Positions 1 through 5,524 of a stretch of 11,777 bases of DNA are shown one piece after another. This DNA is from Clostridiales bacterium (lineage in GTDB: Bacteria; Bacillota; Clostridia; Saccharofermentanales; UBA5734). Below the pieces are notes generated by a model, which saw nothing but the letters and a program-made list of their open reading frames with translations, made no database searches and was not told the origin of the DNA. The stretch's first letter is position 1. Every line of letters begins with the position of its first letter. The position numbers were made by a program, and so were the translations under genes. The stretch is from NCBI GenBank assembly GCA_007135995.1, contig SLHU01000422.1, positions 1 through 11,777 on the forward strand, in the 5' to 3' direction.

Positions 1-801
1 CGTGCCCAGCGCATAGATCTGCATGGTTTGAAGGGGACCGCAGGGCATCAGTCCATTGAAAAGACCCACAATAAAGGGTGAACTGCCTCGGACTTTTGAT
101 GAGAGTCGCCTGATAAATCTGGGCGTCGGAATATGCATGCTTGGCATACGCTGGAAAATGCCCAGCATTTTTATTCCCATCAGAATCATAAATACGCCGG
201 CAATCACAACGATCGTATTGCGTGCAGAACCAGAAAATGAAAACATACTGCCAAGCGCACCTGCCAGACCGCCTATAAGTGTATAAGAGGTGACGCGTCC
301 CATGTTGTATGCAAACCCTGGTGAAGGTTTGATCAGGCTGCCACGCCTGCTTTGCGTTTTGGTGCCAGATGAAGACTGGCTGCCGGTAACAGCCAGATTG
401 ATACCGCCGCACATGGCAATGCAATGAAAACTTGTCAGCACACCAATCGCGAACAACATCATATAGCTCATACCAGCCGTTACTTCAGGTACAAACGTAA
501 AGACACCCAGATGGTTTAGGATTAAGTATAATGCCAGAAGAACAGTTATCAGTCCCAGAGCCCGAAACGTCTGGATTTTTTTGCTGAGCGCTGTCTTTCG
601 CACGGTATAGCCAGCATCTTCTATTGCGCTGACCAAATCATTTTCTGTTACAGCAGCCGGATCATATTTGGCAGAAACGGAACTGCTGGCCTGACTGGCC
701 CTTGCTGAATGCACGCCCTCCAAAGAGGATAATCGCTCATTAATTGTTTTTTCGCAGCTCTTGCATGTCATGCCTGTAACTGTAAATTTGCCATCCATCA
801 T
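1..801 (-). CDS. HMA-domain / TauE-SafE (DsbD_2-like) membrane protein, 3' end outside window
   Basis: I translated this minus-strand frame by hand: 267 codons with no stop, running off position 1. Residues about 5-68 form a heavy-metal-associated domain with the metal-binding motif MTCKSC (Cys13, Cys16). A membrane domain follows, with hydrophobic segments near 81-100, 111-131, 162-176, 187-206 and 243-260. It contains SFHCIAMCGG (Cys127, Cys131) and NGLMPCGPLQTMQIYALG (Cys254), hallmarks of the sulfite exporter TauE/SafE or DsbD_2-like family. Such fusions are usually linked to copper or thiol-redox handling at the membrane; the substrate is inferred, not shown. The start at 801 (ATGATG) is preceded by GAGGTG at 810-815, eight bases upstream. 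The protein is clearly cut by the window edge. The family call is secure; the precise role is not. Confidence 0.85.
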   Translation of the reverse strand, partial: MMDGKFTVTGMTCKSCEKTINERLSSLEGVHSARASQASSSVSAKYDPAAVTENDLVSAIEDAGYTVRKTALSKKIQTFRALGLITVLLALYLILNHLGVFTFVPEVTAGMSYMMLFAIGVLTSFHCIAMCGGINLAVTGSQSSSGTKTQSRRGSLIKPSPGFAYNMGRVTSYTLIGGLAGALGSMFSFSGSARNTIVVIAGVFMILMGIKMLGIFQRMPSMHIPTPRFIRRLSSKVRGSSPFIVGLFNGLMPCGPLQTMQIYALGT

Positions 802-836
802 GCAGTATGCACCTCATCATTCTATAAACTGTTAAC

Positions 837-842
837 ATCATA
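837..842 (-). promoter_or_regulatory. Candidate extended -10 promoter for the HMA-TauE gene
   Basis: On the minus strand TATGAT (842 to 837) is preceded by TGG, giving an extended -10 (TGnTATGAT). It would start transcription near 830, about 30 bases before the ATG at 801. No good -35 is seen. No CsoR- or CopY-type operator was recognised. Confidence 0.3.
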
Positions 843-917
843 CCAAGCAGATGTGGAGAACTTATGGAGGCCCAGGCGGAAGATTTCGCTTCTGGAACGC
901 AGCTGTGATCAGCATGG

Positions 918-982
918 CGCGCTCAATCTATGAAAATATATGTCGTTCATACAGATCATCATTGAGCGCGTATTTTTGTTTT
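918..982 (+). terminator. Long hairpin followed by T-rich run, orphan terminator or end of a small RNA
   Basis: CGCGCTCAAT (918-927) and ATTGAGCGCG (961-970) are a perfect 10-bp inverted repeat. Further inside, ATCTATGAA pairs with TTCATACAGAT apart from one bulged base. TATTTTTGTTTT follows directly at 971-982, so on the plus strand it resembles an intrinsic terminator. No plus-strand gene precedes it here, which leaves open a short unannotated RNA from about 830 onward or a leader attenuator for the nitroreductase gene. On the minus strand no T-run follows, so it is not a terminator in that direction. Confidence 0.4.
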
Positions 983-1126
983 ACTTGTGATAAGATACTG
1001 ATAAAAGGCAAGGTATGTTTCAGGCTGACAGGCAGCACGTGTTTTTGTCCTGCAGGGAAAGTGTCCCGGCATGATAATCAGATCTGCCGGCATGAATCTG
1101 TCCAATCATGAAGGAGATAATTTAAG

Positions 1127-1657
1127 ATGGATGTTTTAAAGGCGATCAGTGAACGATCAAGCTACAGAGGCTCATATAAGGACACGCCAGTCTCAAAAGA
1201 AGACTTGAGAGCTATTATGGAAGCTGGCCTCGCTGCCCCCTCAGGCTGCAACACACAGACAACCAGCCTGATCGCGGTCAATGATCCTGATTTATTGGCA
1301 CATATCAGACAGCTGACTCAGTCCCCTATGCTGGAAACCGCGCCAGCCGTCATCTGTGTGCTGACACAAAGGCTGATCGCGTATCGTGACAGGTCATTTT
1401 ATGTTCAGGACTATGCTGCAGCGATAGAAAATATGCTGCTGGCTGCCGTAGGTCTTGGGTATCAGAGTTGCTGGATAGAAGGGCAAATAACCGACAGGGA
1501 TGCCATCGGCCGCAAAATCGCTGATCTTTTAGATGTTCCAGATGAATACGAAATGGTTTGTATTCTGCCTGTCGGTATTGCCGCTGATTCTGTCAAAAAA
1601 GCAAAAAAGAAACCTTTTTCGCAAAGAGCCTGGTTTAACGGGTTTAAAACTGTTTAA
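1127..1657 (+). CDS. Nitroreductase family protein (FMN-dependent oxidoreductase)
   Basis: The protein has 176 residues. It begins MDVLKAISERSSYRGSY, matching the nitroreductase N-terminal FMN phosphate-binding segment (Arg10, Ser11, Ser12, Arg14). APSGCNTQT at 37-45 fits the second flavin-contact loop. DYAAAIENMLLAAVGLGYQSCWI (95-117) is the conserved central helix and strand, and the C-terminal VCILPVGIAAD fits the family's last core strand. Members reduce nitro compounds, quinones or enones with NAD(P)H in the cytoplasm; the substrate here is unknown. It is at the short end for the family, which often has about 180-220 residues. The start is set by GAAGGAG at 1110-1116, about ten bases upstream. 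It is probably transcribed alone or with the next membrane protein. Confidence 0.88.
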   Translation: MDVLKAISERSSYRGSYKDTPVSKEDLRAIMEAGLAAPSGCNTQTTSLIAVNDPDLLAHIRQLTQSPMLETAPAVICVLTQRLIAYRDRSFYVQDYAAAIENMLLAAVGLGYQSCWIEGQITDRDAIGRKIADLLDVPDEYEMVCILPVGIAADSVKKAKKKPFSQRAWFNGFKTV

Positions 1658-1681
1658 CACTGACAGGGCAAAGTGTATATA
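1653..1681 (+). promoter_or_regulatory. Candidate sigma-A promoter for the four-helix membrane protein
   Basis: TTTAAC (1653-1658, overlapping the nitroreductase stop codon), a 17-base spacer and TATATA (1676-1681) fit a sigma-A promoter and would start near 1688, about 33 bases before the ATG at 1721. Read-through from the nitroreductase gene is also possible, as no terminator lies between them. Confidence 0.4.
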
Positions 1682-1720
1682 CTTATATCAGGTTGAAACT
1701 AGAGTCGTTGAGGATTTGGT

Positions 1721-2173
1721 ATGAAAAGACGAATGAAAAGACTTTGGAGCATCAGTTTGATCATTCATTTGACAGTTGGCATAGGCGCCTTGTTTGGCGG
1801 CTTATTAGCGATGCTTTATCCAGAGTCCCCGATGGGTCTGGAAAGTACCAGTCTGCCCAATATGCCTTTCGCCAGTTTTTTCATTCCCGGCCTGATTCTG
1901 TTTGTGGTGATCGGACTGGGAAATCTGACCGGTGCAGCACTTTACTGGAAAAAGTCTGCTTTAGCATCGTATGCTGCTGGTGCAGAAGGAGGCGCGCTTG
2001 TCATCTGGATTGTGGTACAGTGCTATATGCTGGAGGCTGTTGTCGCTTTGCATGTCATTTTCTTTTTCGCAGGCGTTGCTCAGTGTCTGCTGGCGCTTCT
2101 TCAGCTTTATGATCAAAGCATGTTTCCGCTTCGTTTCTTGCGCAAAGCGTCCATAGCCAGGCAAAAGCCGTGA
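1721..2173 (+). CDS. Hypothetical four-helix integral membrane protein
   Basis: The product has 150 residues. The N-terminus is basic (MKRRMKR), followed by about four hydrophobic helices near 10-32, 52-75, 85-104 and 106-129, and the C-terminus is basic (RFLRKASIARQKP). The positive-inside rule therefore puts both ends in the cytoplasm. Between helices 1 and 2 is a polar loop, PESPMGLESTSLPNMPF. I do not recognise a named family or any catalytic motif. The start at 1721 has a GAGG at about 1708-1711; an ATG at 1733 is an alternative. It follows the nitroreductase by 63 bases on the same strand, so cotranscription is possible. A transport or sensor role cannot be claimed. Confidence 0.7.
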   Translation: MKRRMKRLWSISLIIHLTVGIGALFGGLLAMLYPESPMGLESTSLPNMPFASFFIPGLILFVVIGLGNLTGAALYWKKSALASYAAGAEGGALVIWIVVQCYMLEAVVALHVIFFFAGVAQCLLALLQLYDQSMFPLRFLRKASIARQKP

Positions 2174-2224
2174 TGAACATCAAACGCTGCCAAAGACCTC
2201 TGTACTGGTCTGCTTTCAATATAT

Positions 2225-2281
2225 CTGCGATATCCCCTGGGTTCAAACTGAATACCTGCGATATCCTCTGGGTTCAAACTG
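2225..2281. repeat. Two-copy 31-bp-period tandem direct repeat
   Basis: A 26-base unit, CTGCGATATCCYCTGGG followed by TTCAAACTG, occurs at 2225-2250 and 2256-2281 with one mismatch (C/T at unit position 12). The intervening five bases are AATAC, so the period is 31, about three helical turns. The period is not a multiple of three, which argues against coding. It sits between the membrane protein stop and the rhodanese promoter. A 5-bp hairpin (GAACC 2282-2286, GGTTC 2291-2295) followed by ATTATTTT adjoins it and could be a weak terminator. Confidence 0.75.
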
Positions 2282-2345
2282 GAACCGGCTGGTTCATTAT
2301 TTTCAAGCGGTAAAACAAAAACAATTGATATTTGTAATTTTATCA

Positions 2346-2374
2346 CTGACATGAGCATTCAGGTTTAATATGAT
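2346..2374 (+). promoter_or_regulatory. Sigma-A promoter of the rhodanese gene
   Basis: CTGACA (2346-2351) matches the -35 consensus at 5 of 6 positions. After a 17-base spacer, TATGAT (2369-2374) matches the -10 at 5 of 6. Transcription would start near 2381, giving a 44-base leader. It overlaps the palindrome at 2373-2387. Confidence 0.6.
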
Positions 2375-2387
2375 TGTTTACAACAAT
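2373..2387. promoter_or_regulatory. Palindromic operator candidate at the rhodanese transcription start
   Basis: ATTGTT-TAC-AACAAT is a perfect 6-3-6 inverted repeat. It overlaps the last two bases of the proposed -10 and the predicted start site, where a bound repressor would block transcription. A second, overlapping inverted repeat, TGTTTA-CAACAA-TAAACA, covers 2376-2393. It does not match the G-rich CsoR/CstR-type operators known upstream of many Gram-positive rhodanese genes, so the regulator is unknown. Confidence 0.45.
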
Positions 2388-2424
2388 AAACATATTTTAT
2401 CTATAACGAAGTGAGGTGAATATA

Positions 2425-2763
2425 ATGCGTCATTTATTTGAAAACCGCTGCAAGACCTTAACCATGGAAGAAGCACAAAAACAACTTGAGATGTCAAAAG
2501 AGATTTTTGTGCTGGATGTCCGGACGCGAAATGAATACGAGAGCGGTCATATTCCTGATAGTATTCACCTGCCGCTCCATCTGCTGCCGGTTTCTCTTGA
2601 GCAATATGTGAAAGATAAGCAGGCAAAAGTTTTTGTCTACTGCCGGAGCGGCAACCGAAGCCAGCAAGCTTGCGCTTTCATGATGCGCCAGGGGTACACT
2701 GATGTGACCAATATTGGCGGGATCATATCCTGGCAGGGTTCTGTTATCAAAGGTGTCAGCTGA
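2425..2763 (+). CDS. Single-domain rhodanese-like sulfurtransferase
   Basis: The product is 112 residues, the size of a single rhodanese domain. The sequence IFVLDVRTRNEYESGHI holds the DVR and E-Y-x-x-G-H-I signature near 27-43. The active-site loop is CRSGNRS, with the catalytic Cys at residue 73. It would carry a persulfide in sulfane-sulfur transfer or sulfide and thiosulfate detoxification in the cytoplasm; no signal peptide is present. I chose the ATG at 2425 because GAGGTG (2413-2418) lies seven bases upstream. An in-frame GTG at 2416 falls inside that ribosome binding site and is unlikely. The gene has its own promoter and palindromic operator and appears monocistronic. Family assignment is firm; the sulfur donor and acceptor are unknown. 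Confidence 0.92.
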   Translation: MRHLFENRCKTLTMEEAQKQLEMSKEIFVLDVRTRNEYESGHIPDSIHLPLHLLPVSLEQYVKDKQAKVFVYCRSGNRSQQACAFMMRQGYTDVTNIGGIISWQGSVIKGVS

Positions 2764-2786
2764 ACGATGCCAGTCTGCATGCCGTA

Positions 2787-2948
2787 TCAGGCTTTCTTCC
2801 CGGCCTGTTTTACTTCCGCATAGTGGTGATGTGTCGCGTAAGTCGTGTTATTGCCAAAGCCTCCTTTGACGGGTGAAATCAGGACGCCTAGTAAAACCCC
2901 TGCGGCAAAGGATAAACACATCCATGCCATTGCTTTTGATTTGTTCAT
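2787..2948 (-). CDS. Small single-pass membrane protein (53 residues), hypothetical
   Basis: This short minus-strand gene encodes 53 residues starting MNKSKAMAWMCLSFAAGVLL. One hydrophobic helix covers about residues 6-26, followed by SPVKGGFGNNTTYATHHHYA and a basic tail ending in KQAGKKA. The helix-plus-SPVKGG layout recalls short YtxH-like proteins, but I cannot confirm that. Support for it being real: a strong GAAGGAG ribosome binding site six bases from the ATG, an extended -10 promoter upstream (2994-3022), and a hydrophobic profile sensible for a protein. Its stop lies 23 bases from the stop of the convergent rhodanese gene. The three consecutive histidines might bind metal, which is only a suggestion. 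Confidence 0.68.
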   Translation of the reverse strand: MNKSKAMAWMCLSFAAGVLLGVLISPVKGGFGNNTTYATHHHYAEVKQAGKKA

Positions 2949-2993
2949 AAAATGCTCCTTCATGTTTTTCTGTGTGGATGCATCGACAACTTA

Positions 2994-3022
2994 ATCATAA
3001 CATGACCGGCGTGTAATCTGAA
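2994..3022 (-). promoter_or_regulatory. Extended -10 promoter for the 53-residue membrane protein
   Basis: On the minus strand TTCAGA (3022 to 3017), a 17-base spacer and TATGAT (2999 to 2994) form a sigma-A promoter. The base triplet before the -10 is TGT, giving an extended -10. The predicted start near 2987 leaves a leader of about 40 bases. Confidence 0.5.
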
Positions 3023-3237
3023 AATAAAACGCCACATGTTTGTTCGCTCAGTCAGGAAAACTGTGTCTTCACTCATGTGTTTTCCCGGCCGTTTTCGCGA
3101 GTCTGTGATCAGTCCGATTGGCAGCATCATGGAAGCAGGCAAATAGCTCTGAGCATCTGATCCGGTCAATTGTTTTTCTGAAATGTTGGTTTAGCACCGC
3201 GGATGGTTGAAAAAGAAAAATTCACCAACGGCAGGCT

Positions 3238-3266
3238 TTGTACAAGGTGCTTTTGTGGATTATAAT
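3238..3266 (+). promoter_or_regulatory. Sigma-A promoter of the aldo/keto reductase gene
   Basis: TTGTAC (3238-3243), a 17-base spacer and a perfect TATAAT (3261-3266) form a good promoter. The start would be near 3273, about 46 bases before the ATG at 3319. Confidence 0.6.
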
Positions 3267-3318
3267 GAAAGCGGAACTATTTCAATGAGATGATTCACTT
3301 CAGAAAAGGAGGCAGATA

Positions 3319-4287
3319 ATGGAGTATAATAAACTGACGAGAACCAGTTTGAATGTTTCTCTGATAAGCCTGGGAACCATGATGTTTGGGAATCAGACGA
3401 ATGAACAGGACAGCCTTGGCATTATGGACTACGCATTTGATCGTGGGGTGAACTTTTTTGATACGGCTAATGTGTATAACCAGGGTGAGTCTGAGCGTAT
3501 AGTCGGCAAGTGGATGAAAGGCCAGCGTGACAAGATTATTCTGGCAACAAAGGTGTTCGGTCAGATGGGTGATGATCCGAATGATGCCGGGTTAAGCCGC
3601 CGCAACATTTTTTCTGCCGTAGATAAAAGTCTGAAACGGCTGGGTACAGATTACATAGACATTTATTATCTGCATGCGCCTGACTATGAAACAGATCTTG
3701 AAGAAACGCTTCAGGCAATGGATCAGTTAGTCCGTGAGGGTAAAATACGTTATCCTGGCGTGAGCAACTACGCTGCCTGGCAGATGGCAGACATACTGGC
3801 AATCTGCAAGCAATATCACTATGCTCGTCCGATTATCACCCAAAACGTGTATAATCCGATAACACGTGGTCTTGAAAATGAACTGGTACCTTTCCTGGAG
3901 CATCACAAGATGGCCATGGCGATCTATAATCCCATTGCCGGCGGATTGCTTGCGGGAAAACACCGGCCAGGCAAGCCGGCGGCAAATACTCGTTTTGCCA
4001 TTAATCAAACGTATTATGAGCGCTACTGGTCTGAGGAAAATTTTGAAGCGGTTGATAAACTGACGGCGATTGCGTACGAACAGGATATGACGATCCTTGA
4101 ACTGACGATGAAATGGTGCGCCAGCCAGGATCATGTTACGTCTATTATTTCAGGCGTCAGCAAGCTGGATCAGATCAGACAGAATATTGATGCTGTATCG
4201 GGAAAGCCGCTCGATAAAGCAACGCTTCAGCTTTGTGATGATGTCTGGCGTTCACTTGCTGGAACTCGGTTTGCTTACAACCGATAA
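3319..4287 (+). CDS. Aldo/keto reductase
   Basis: The 322-residue length is typical of bacterial aldo/keto reductases (TIM barrel, NADPH-dependent reduction of aldehydes and ketones, cytoplasmic). The catalytic tetrad is visible: Asp48 in NFFDTANVY, Tyr53, Lys78 in ILATKVF and His119 in DIYYLHAPD. The N-terminal signature LISLGTMMFG and GVSNYAAWQ near residues 147-155 also fit, as does a C-terminal cofactor-binding segment, SIISGVSKLDQIRQNIDA. The residue before GVSN is Pro where Ile or Leu is more usual, a minor oddity. AGGAGG at 3307-3312 sets the start. It resembles the Tas/YghZ-type group more than xylose reductases, but the substrate cannot be told. The sugar isomerase downstream makes a carbohydrate-related substrate plausible. 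Confidence 0.93.
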   Translation: MEYNKLTRTSLNVSLISLGTMMFGNQTNEQDSLGIMDYAFDRGVNFFDTANVYNQGESERIVGKWMKGQRDKIILATKVFGQMGDDPNDAGLSRRNIFSAVDKSLKRLGTDYIDIYYLHAPDYETDLEETLQAMDQLVREGKIRYPGVSNYAAWQMADILAICKQYHYARPIITQNVYNPITRGLENELVPFLEHHKMAMAIYNPIAGGLLAGKHRPGKPAANTRFAINQTYYERYWSEENFEAVDKLTAIAYEQDMTILELTMKWCASQDHVTSIISGVSKLDQIRQNIDAVSGKPLDKATLQLCDDVWRSLAGTRFAYNR

Positions 4288-4318
4288 TTCAGGATTATTC
4301 AAAAGAGAGGATTGATTC

Positions 4319-4399
4319 ATGAAGCCGTTAAGGGTATCTTATGAATCGCCTTGGATTAATTTGCGGCCGGGAGCCAAAAGAGTGGCATTCGTCCGTTGA
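4319..4399 (+). CDS. Possible 26-residue leader peptide or gene remnant
   Basis: A 26-codon frame begins MKPLRVSYESPWINLRPGAK. It is preceded by GAGAGGA about eight bases from the ATG and starts 31 bases after the aldo/keto reductase stop. Its stop codon lies inside the -35 element (4396-4401) of the next gene's proposed promoter. I recognise no family. It could be a short translated peptide, the 5' remnant of a decayed gene or chance. It was kept only because of the ribosome binding site and the tandem placement. Confidence 0.25.
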   Translation: MKPLRVSYESPWINLRPGAKRVAFVR

Positions 4400-4424
4400 T
4401 AAAAACTGCTATTAGATGTATTGT
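4396..4424 (+). promoter_or_regulatory. Candidate sigma-A promoter of the sugar isomerase gene
   Basis: TTGATA (4396-4401), a 17-base spacer and TATTGT (4419-4424) fit a sigma-A promoter. It would start near 4431, about 53 bases before the ATG at 4484. Confidence 0.45.
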
Positions 4425-4483
4425 AAATAAGACAACGTTAATAATCTGTTAAGAAACCTGAAGAGGATAAGGAGATAAGAAAT

Positions 4484-5311
4484 ATGCTAAAACGTCCGCT
4501 TGCTTTACAAGTTTATACAGTTCGGGATGCCGCTGCTGACAATTTTGCCGGCACTATGAAGCAAATCAAAGAAATGGGATATGACGGGGTTGAACTGGCA
4601 GGGCTTTATGGTCTTGAGCCAGATTATATTCGTGAGGTTCTCGATAATGCCGGGCTGAAAGCCATCTCAGCGCATGTGCCCTATGCTCAATTAACGGATG
4701 ATCTCCAGGGCACCTTACAGCAGTACAAGACAATTGGCTGTGATTACATTGCGATTCCTTTTTTAGAAGACGACAAACGCCCCGGGACGCCTGGATTTGA
4801 GCAGGTTGTTTCTGCCATACCTCAGATCGGTGAGGCCTGTGCCGGCATGGGTATGACCCTTTTATACCATAATCATGATTTCGAGTTTGTAAGAGTTGAC
4901 GATGGTTCTTTTGGACTTGATTACCTGTATGAGAAAGTTTCAGCGAGTCTGCTGCAGACAGAACTGGATACTTGCTGGATCAAGGTTGCTGGTGAGGCAC
5001 CCGTCGCATATATAGAAAAATATGCTGACCGTTGTCCAGTTGTGCATTTAAAAGATTTTTACCGTGATGATGAAGCAGATGATGAAGGTCAGTTGTATGA
5101 ACTGATTGGCCAGGATGAAAAGAAAGAGAAGCAGAGAAGCAGTTTTGAGTTCAGACCCGTTGGCTATGGTGTTCAGGATATCCCTTCGATTGTCAAAGCT
5201 GCTCAGGAAAACGGTGCGAAGTGGCTGGTCGTTGAACAGGACTTGTCAGTAGGCCGTACACCGCTGGAGGCAGCAAAACTCAGCATTGAATACTTGCGTC
5301 AGCTAAAGTAA
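4484..5311 (+). CDS. Sugar phosphate isomerase/epimerase (xylose isomerase-like TIM barrel)
   Basis: The 275-residue protein matches the AP-endonuclease-2 / xylose isomerase-like barrel family. Early strands give LALQVYTVRD and GYDGVELAG (Glu37), then ISAHVPY (His64). Putative metal and substrate residues follow in LLYHNHDFEF (His129, His131), QTELDTCWIKVAG (Glu160, Asp162), PVVHLKDFYRD (His188, Asp191) and WLVVEQD (Glu251). Such enzymes isomerise or epimerise sugars or inositols with a divalent metal in the cytoplasm; the exact substrate is unknown. AAGGAG about nine bases upstream supports the ATG at 4484. A charged insertion around 195-218 (DDEADDEGQ, DEKKEKQR) is a local feature. It follows the aldo/keto reductase on the same strand but has its own promoter candidate and ends at a hairpin. 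Confidence 0.88.
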   Translation: MLKRPLALQVYTVRDAAADNFAGTMKQIKEMGYDGVELAGLYGLEPDYIREVLDNAGLKAISAHVPYAQLTDDLQGTLQQYKTIGCDYIAIPFLEDDKRPGTPGFEQVVSAIPQIGEACAGMGMTLLYHNHDFEFVRVDDGSFGLDYLYEKVSASLLQTELDTCWIKVAGEAPVAYIEKYADRCPVVHLKDFYRDDEADDEGQLYELIGQDEKKEKQRSSFEFRPVGYGVQDIPSIVKAAQENGAKWLVVEQDLSVGRTPLEAAKLSIEYLRQLK

Positions 5312-5336
5312 TCAAAATTGATGCATACGCCCTTAC

Positions 5337-5371
5337 AGAGCCCTGATTGGACAAGTATCAATCAGGGCTCT
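5337..5371. terminator. 13-bp hairpin ending the sugar isomerase unit
   Basis: AGAGCCCTGATTG (5337-5349) and CAATCAGGGCTCT (5359-5371) pair perfectly with a 9-base loop, 25 bases after the stop codon. Only a short T-run follows (CTCTTAG), so termination strength is uncertain, but position and stem length fit a transcription terminator. Confidence 0.7.
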
Positions 5372-5524
5372 TAGAAACAGGAAGATGCAATATGCTTAAA
5401 ACACACATTAGTTTTGCAGTATGCCGAAAACAATACACAGTCACATGACACGACATGAAAAGAAACATTTGAACTTGCGGTGCGTTCATACCGCCGCAGC
5501 CTTTGAAATTGTGAGAGATATCAG

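Larger units (their letters stand above)
802..1126. other. Divergent intergenic region without a convincing gene
   Basis: This 325-base gap separates the minus-strand HMA-TauE gene from the plus-strand nitroreductase gene. It holds the candidate -10 at 837-842, a long hairpin (918-970) followed by T-rich sequence, a possible plus-strand extended -10 (TGATAAGAT, TAAGAT at 991-996), and a 9-base direct repeat CCGGCATGA at 1066-1074 and 1087-1095, whose starts are 21 bases apart. A plus frame open at 851-1111 has no ribosome binding site and no recognisable domain, so I do not call it a gene. I recognised no known riboswitch. Confidence 0.5.
2949..3318. other. Divergent intergenic region, no gene seen
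   Basis: This 370-base gap lies between the small membrane protein (minus) and the aldo/keto reductase (plus). It contains the two outward promoters listed separately and a 7-bp inverted repeat (GGAAAAC 3055-3061, GTTTTCC 3079-3085). A minus-strand open frame at 2960-3169 could start only at a TTG without a ribosome binding site and encodes nothing recognisable. About 180 bases (3030-3210) have no assigned function. Confidence 0.5.

Noticed and set aside
851..1111. Plus-strand open frame of 86 codons in the first intergenic region
   Set aside because: No ribosome binding site, an implausible Cys/Arg-rich sequence, and it spans the hairpin at 918-970.
2225..2281. Possible CRISPR array or tRNA-like T-arm (GGTTCAAAC) in the tandem repeat
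   Set aside because: Only two units with a 5-base spacer, and no tRNA cloverleaf can be formed around the GGTTCAAAC.
2400..2407. TTTACA (2377-2382) with TCTATA or TATAAC as an alternative rhodanese promoter
   Set aside because: Its start site would fall on the ribosome binding site; the CTGACA-17-TATGAT pair upstream is a better match and better placed.
2960..3169. Minus-strand frame of 69 codons upstream of the small membrane protein
   Set aside because: It could start only at TTG with no ribosome binding site, has no recognisable domain and overlaps the small gene's promoter.
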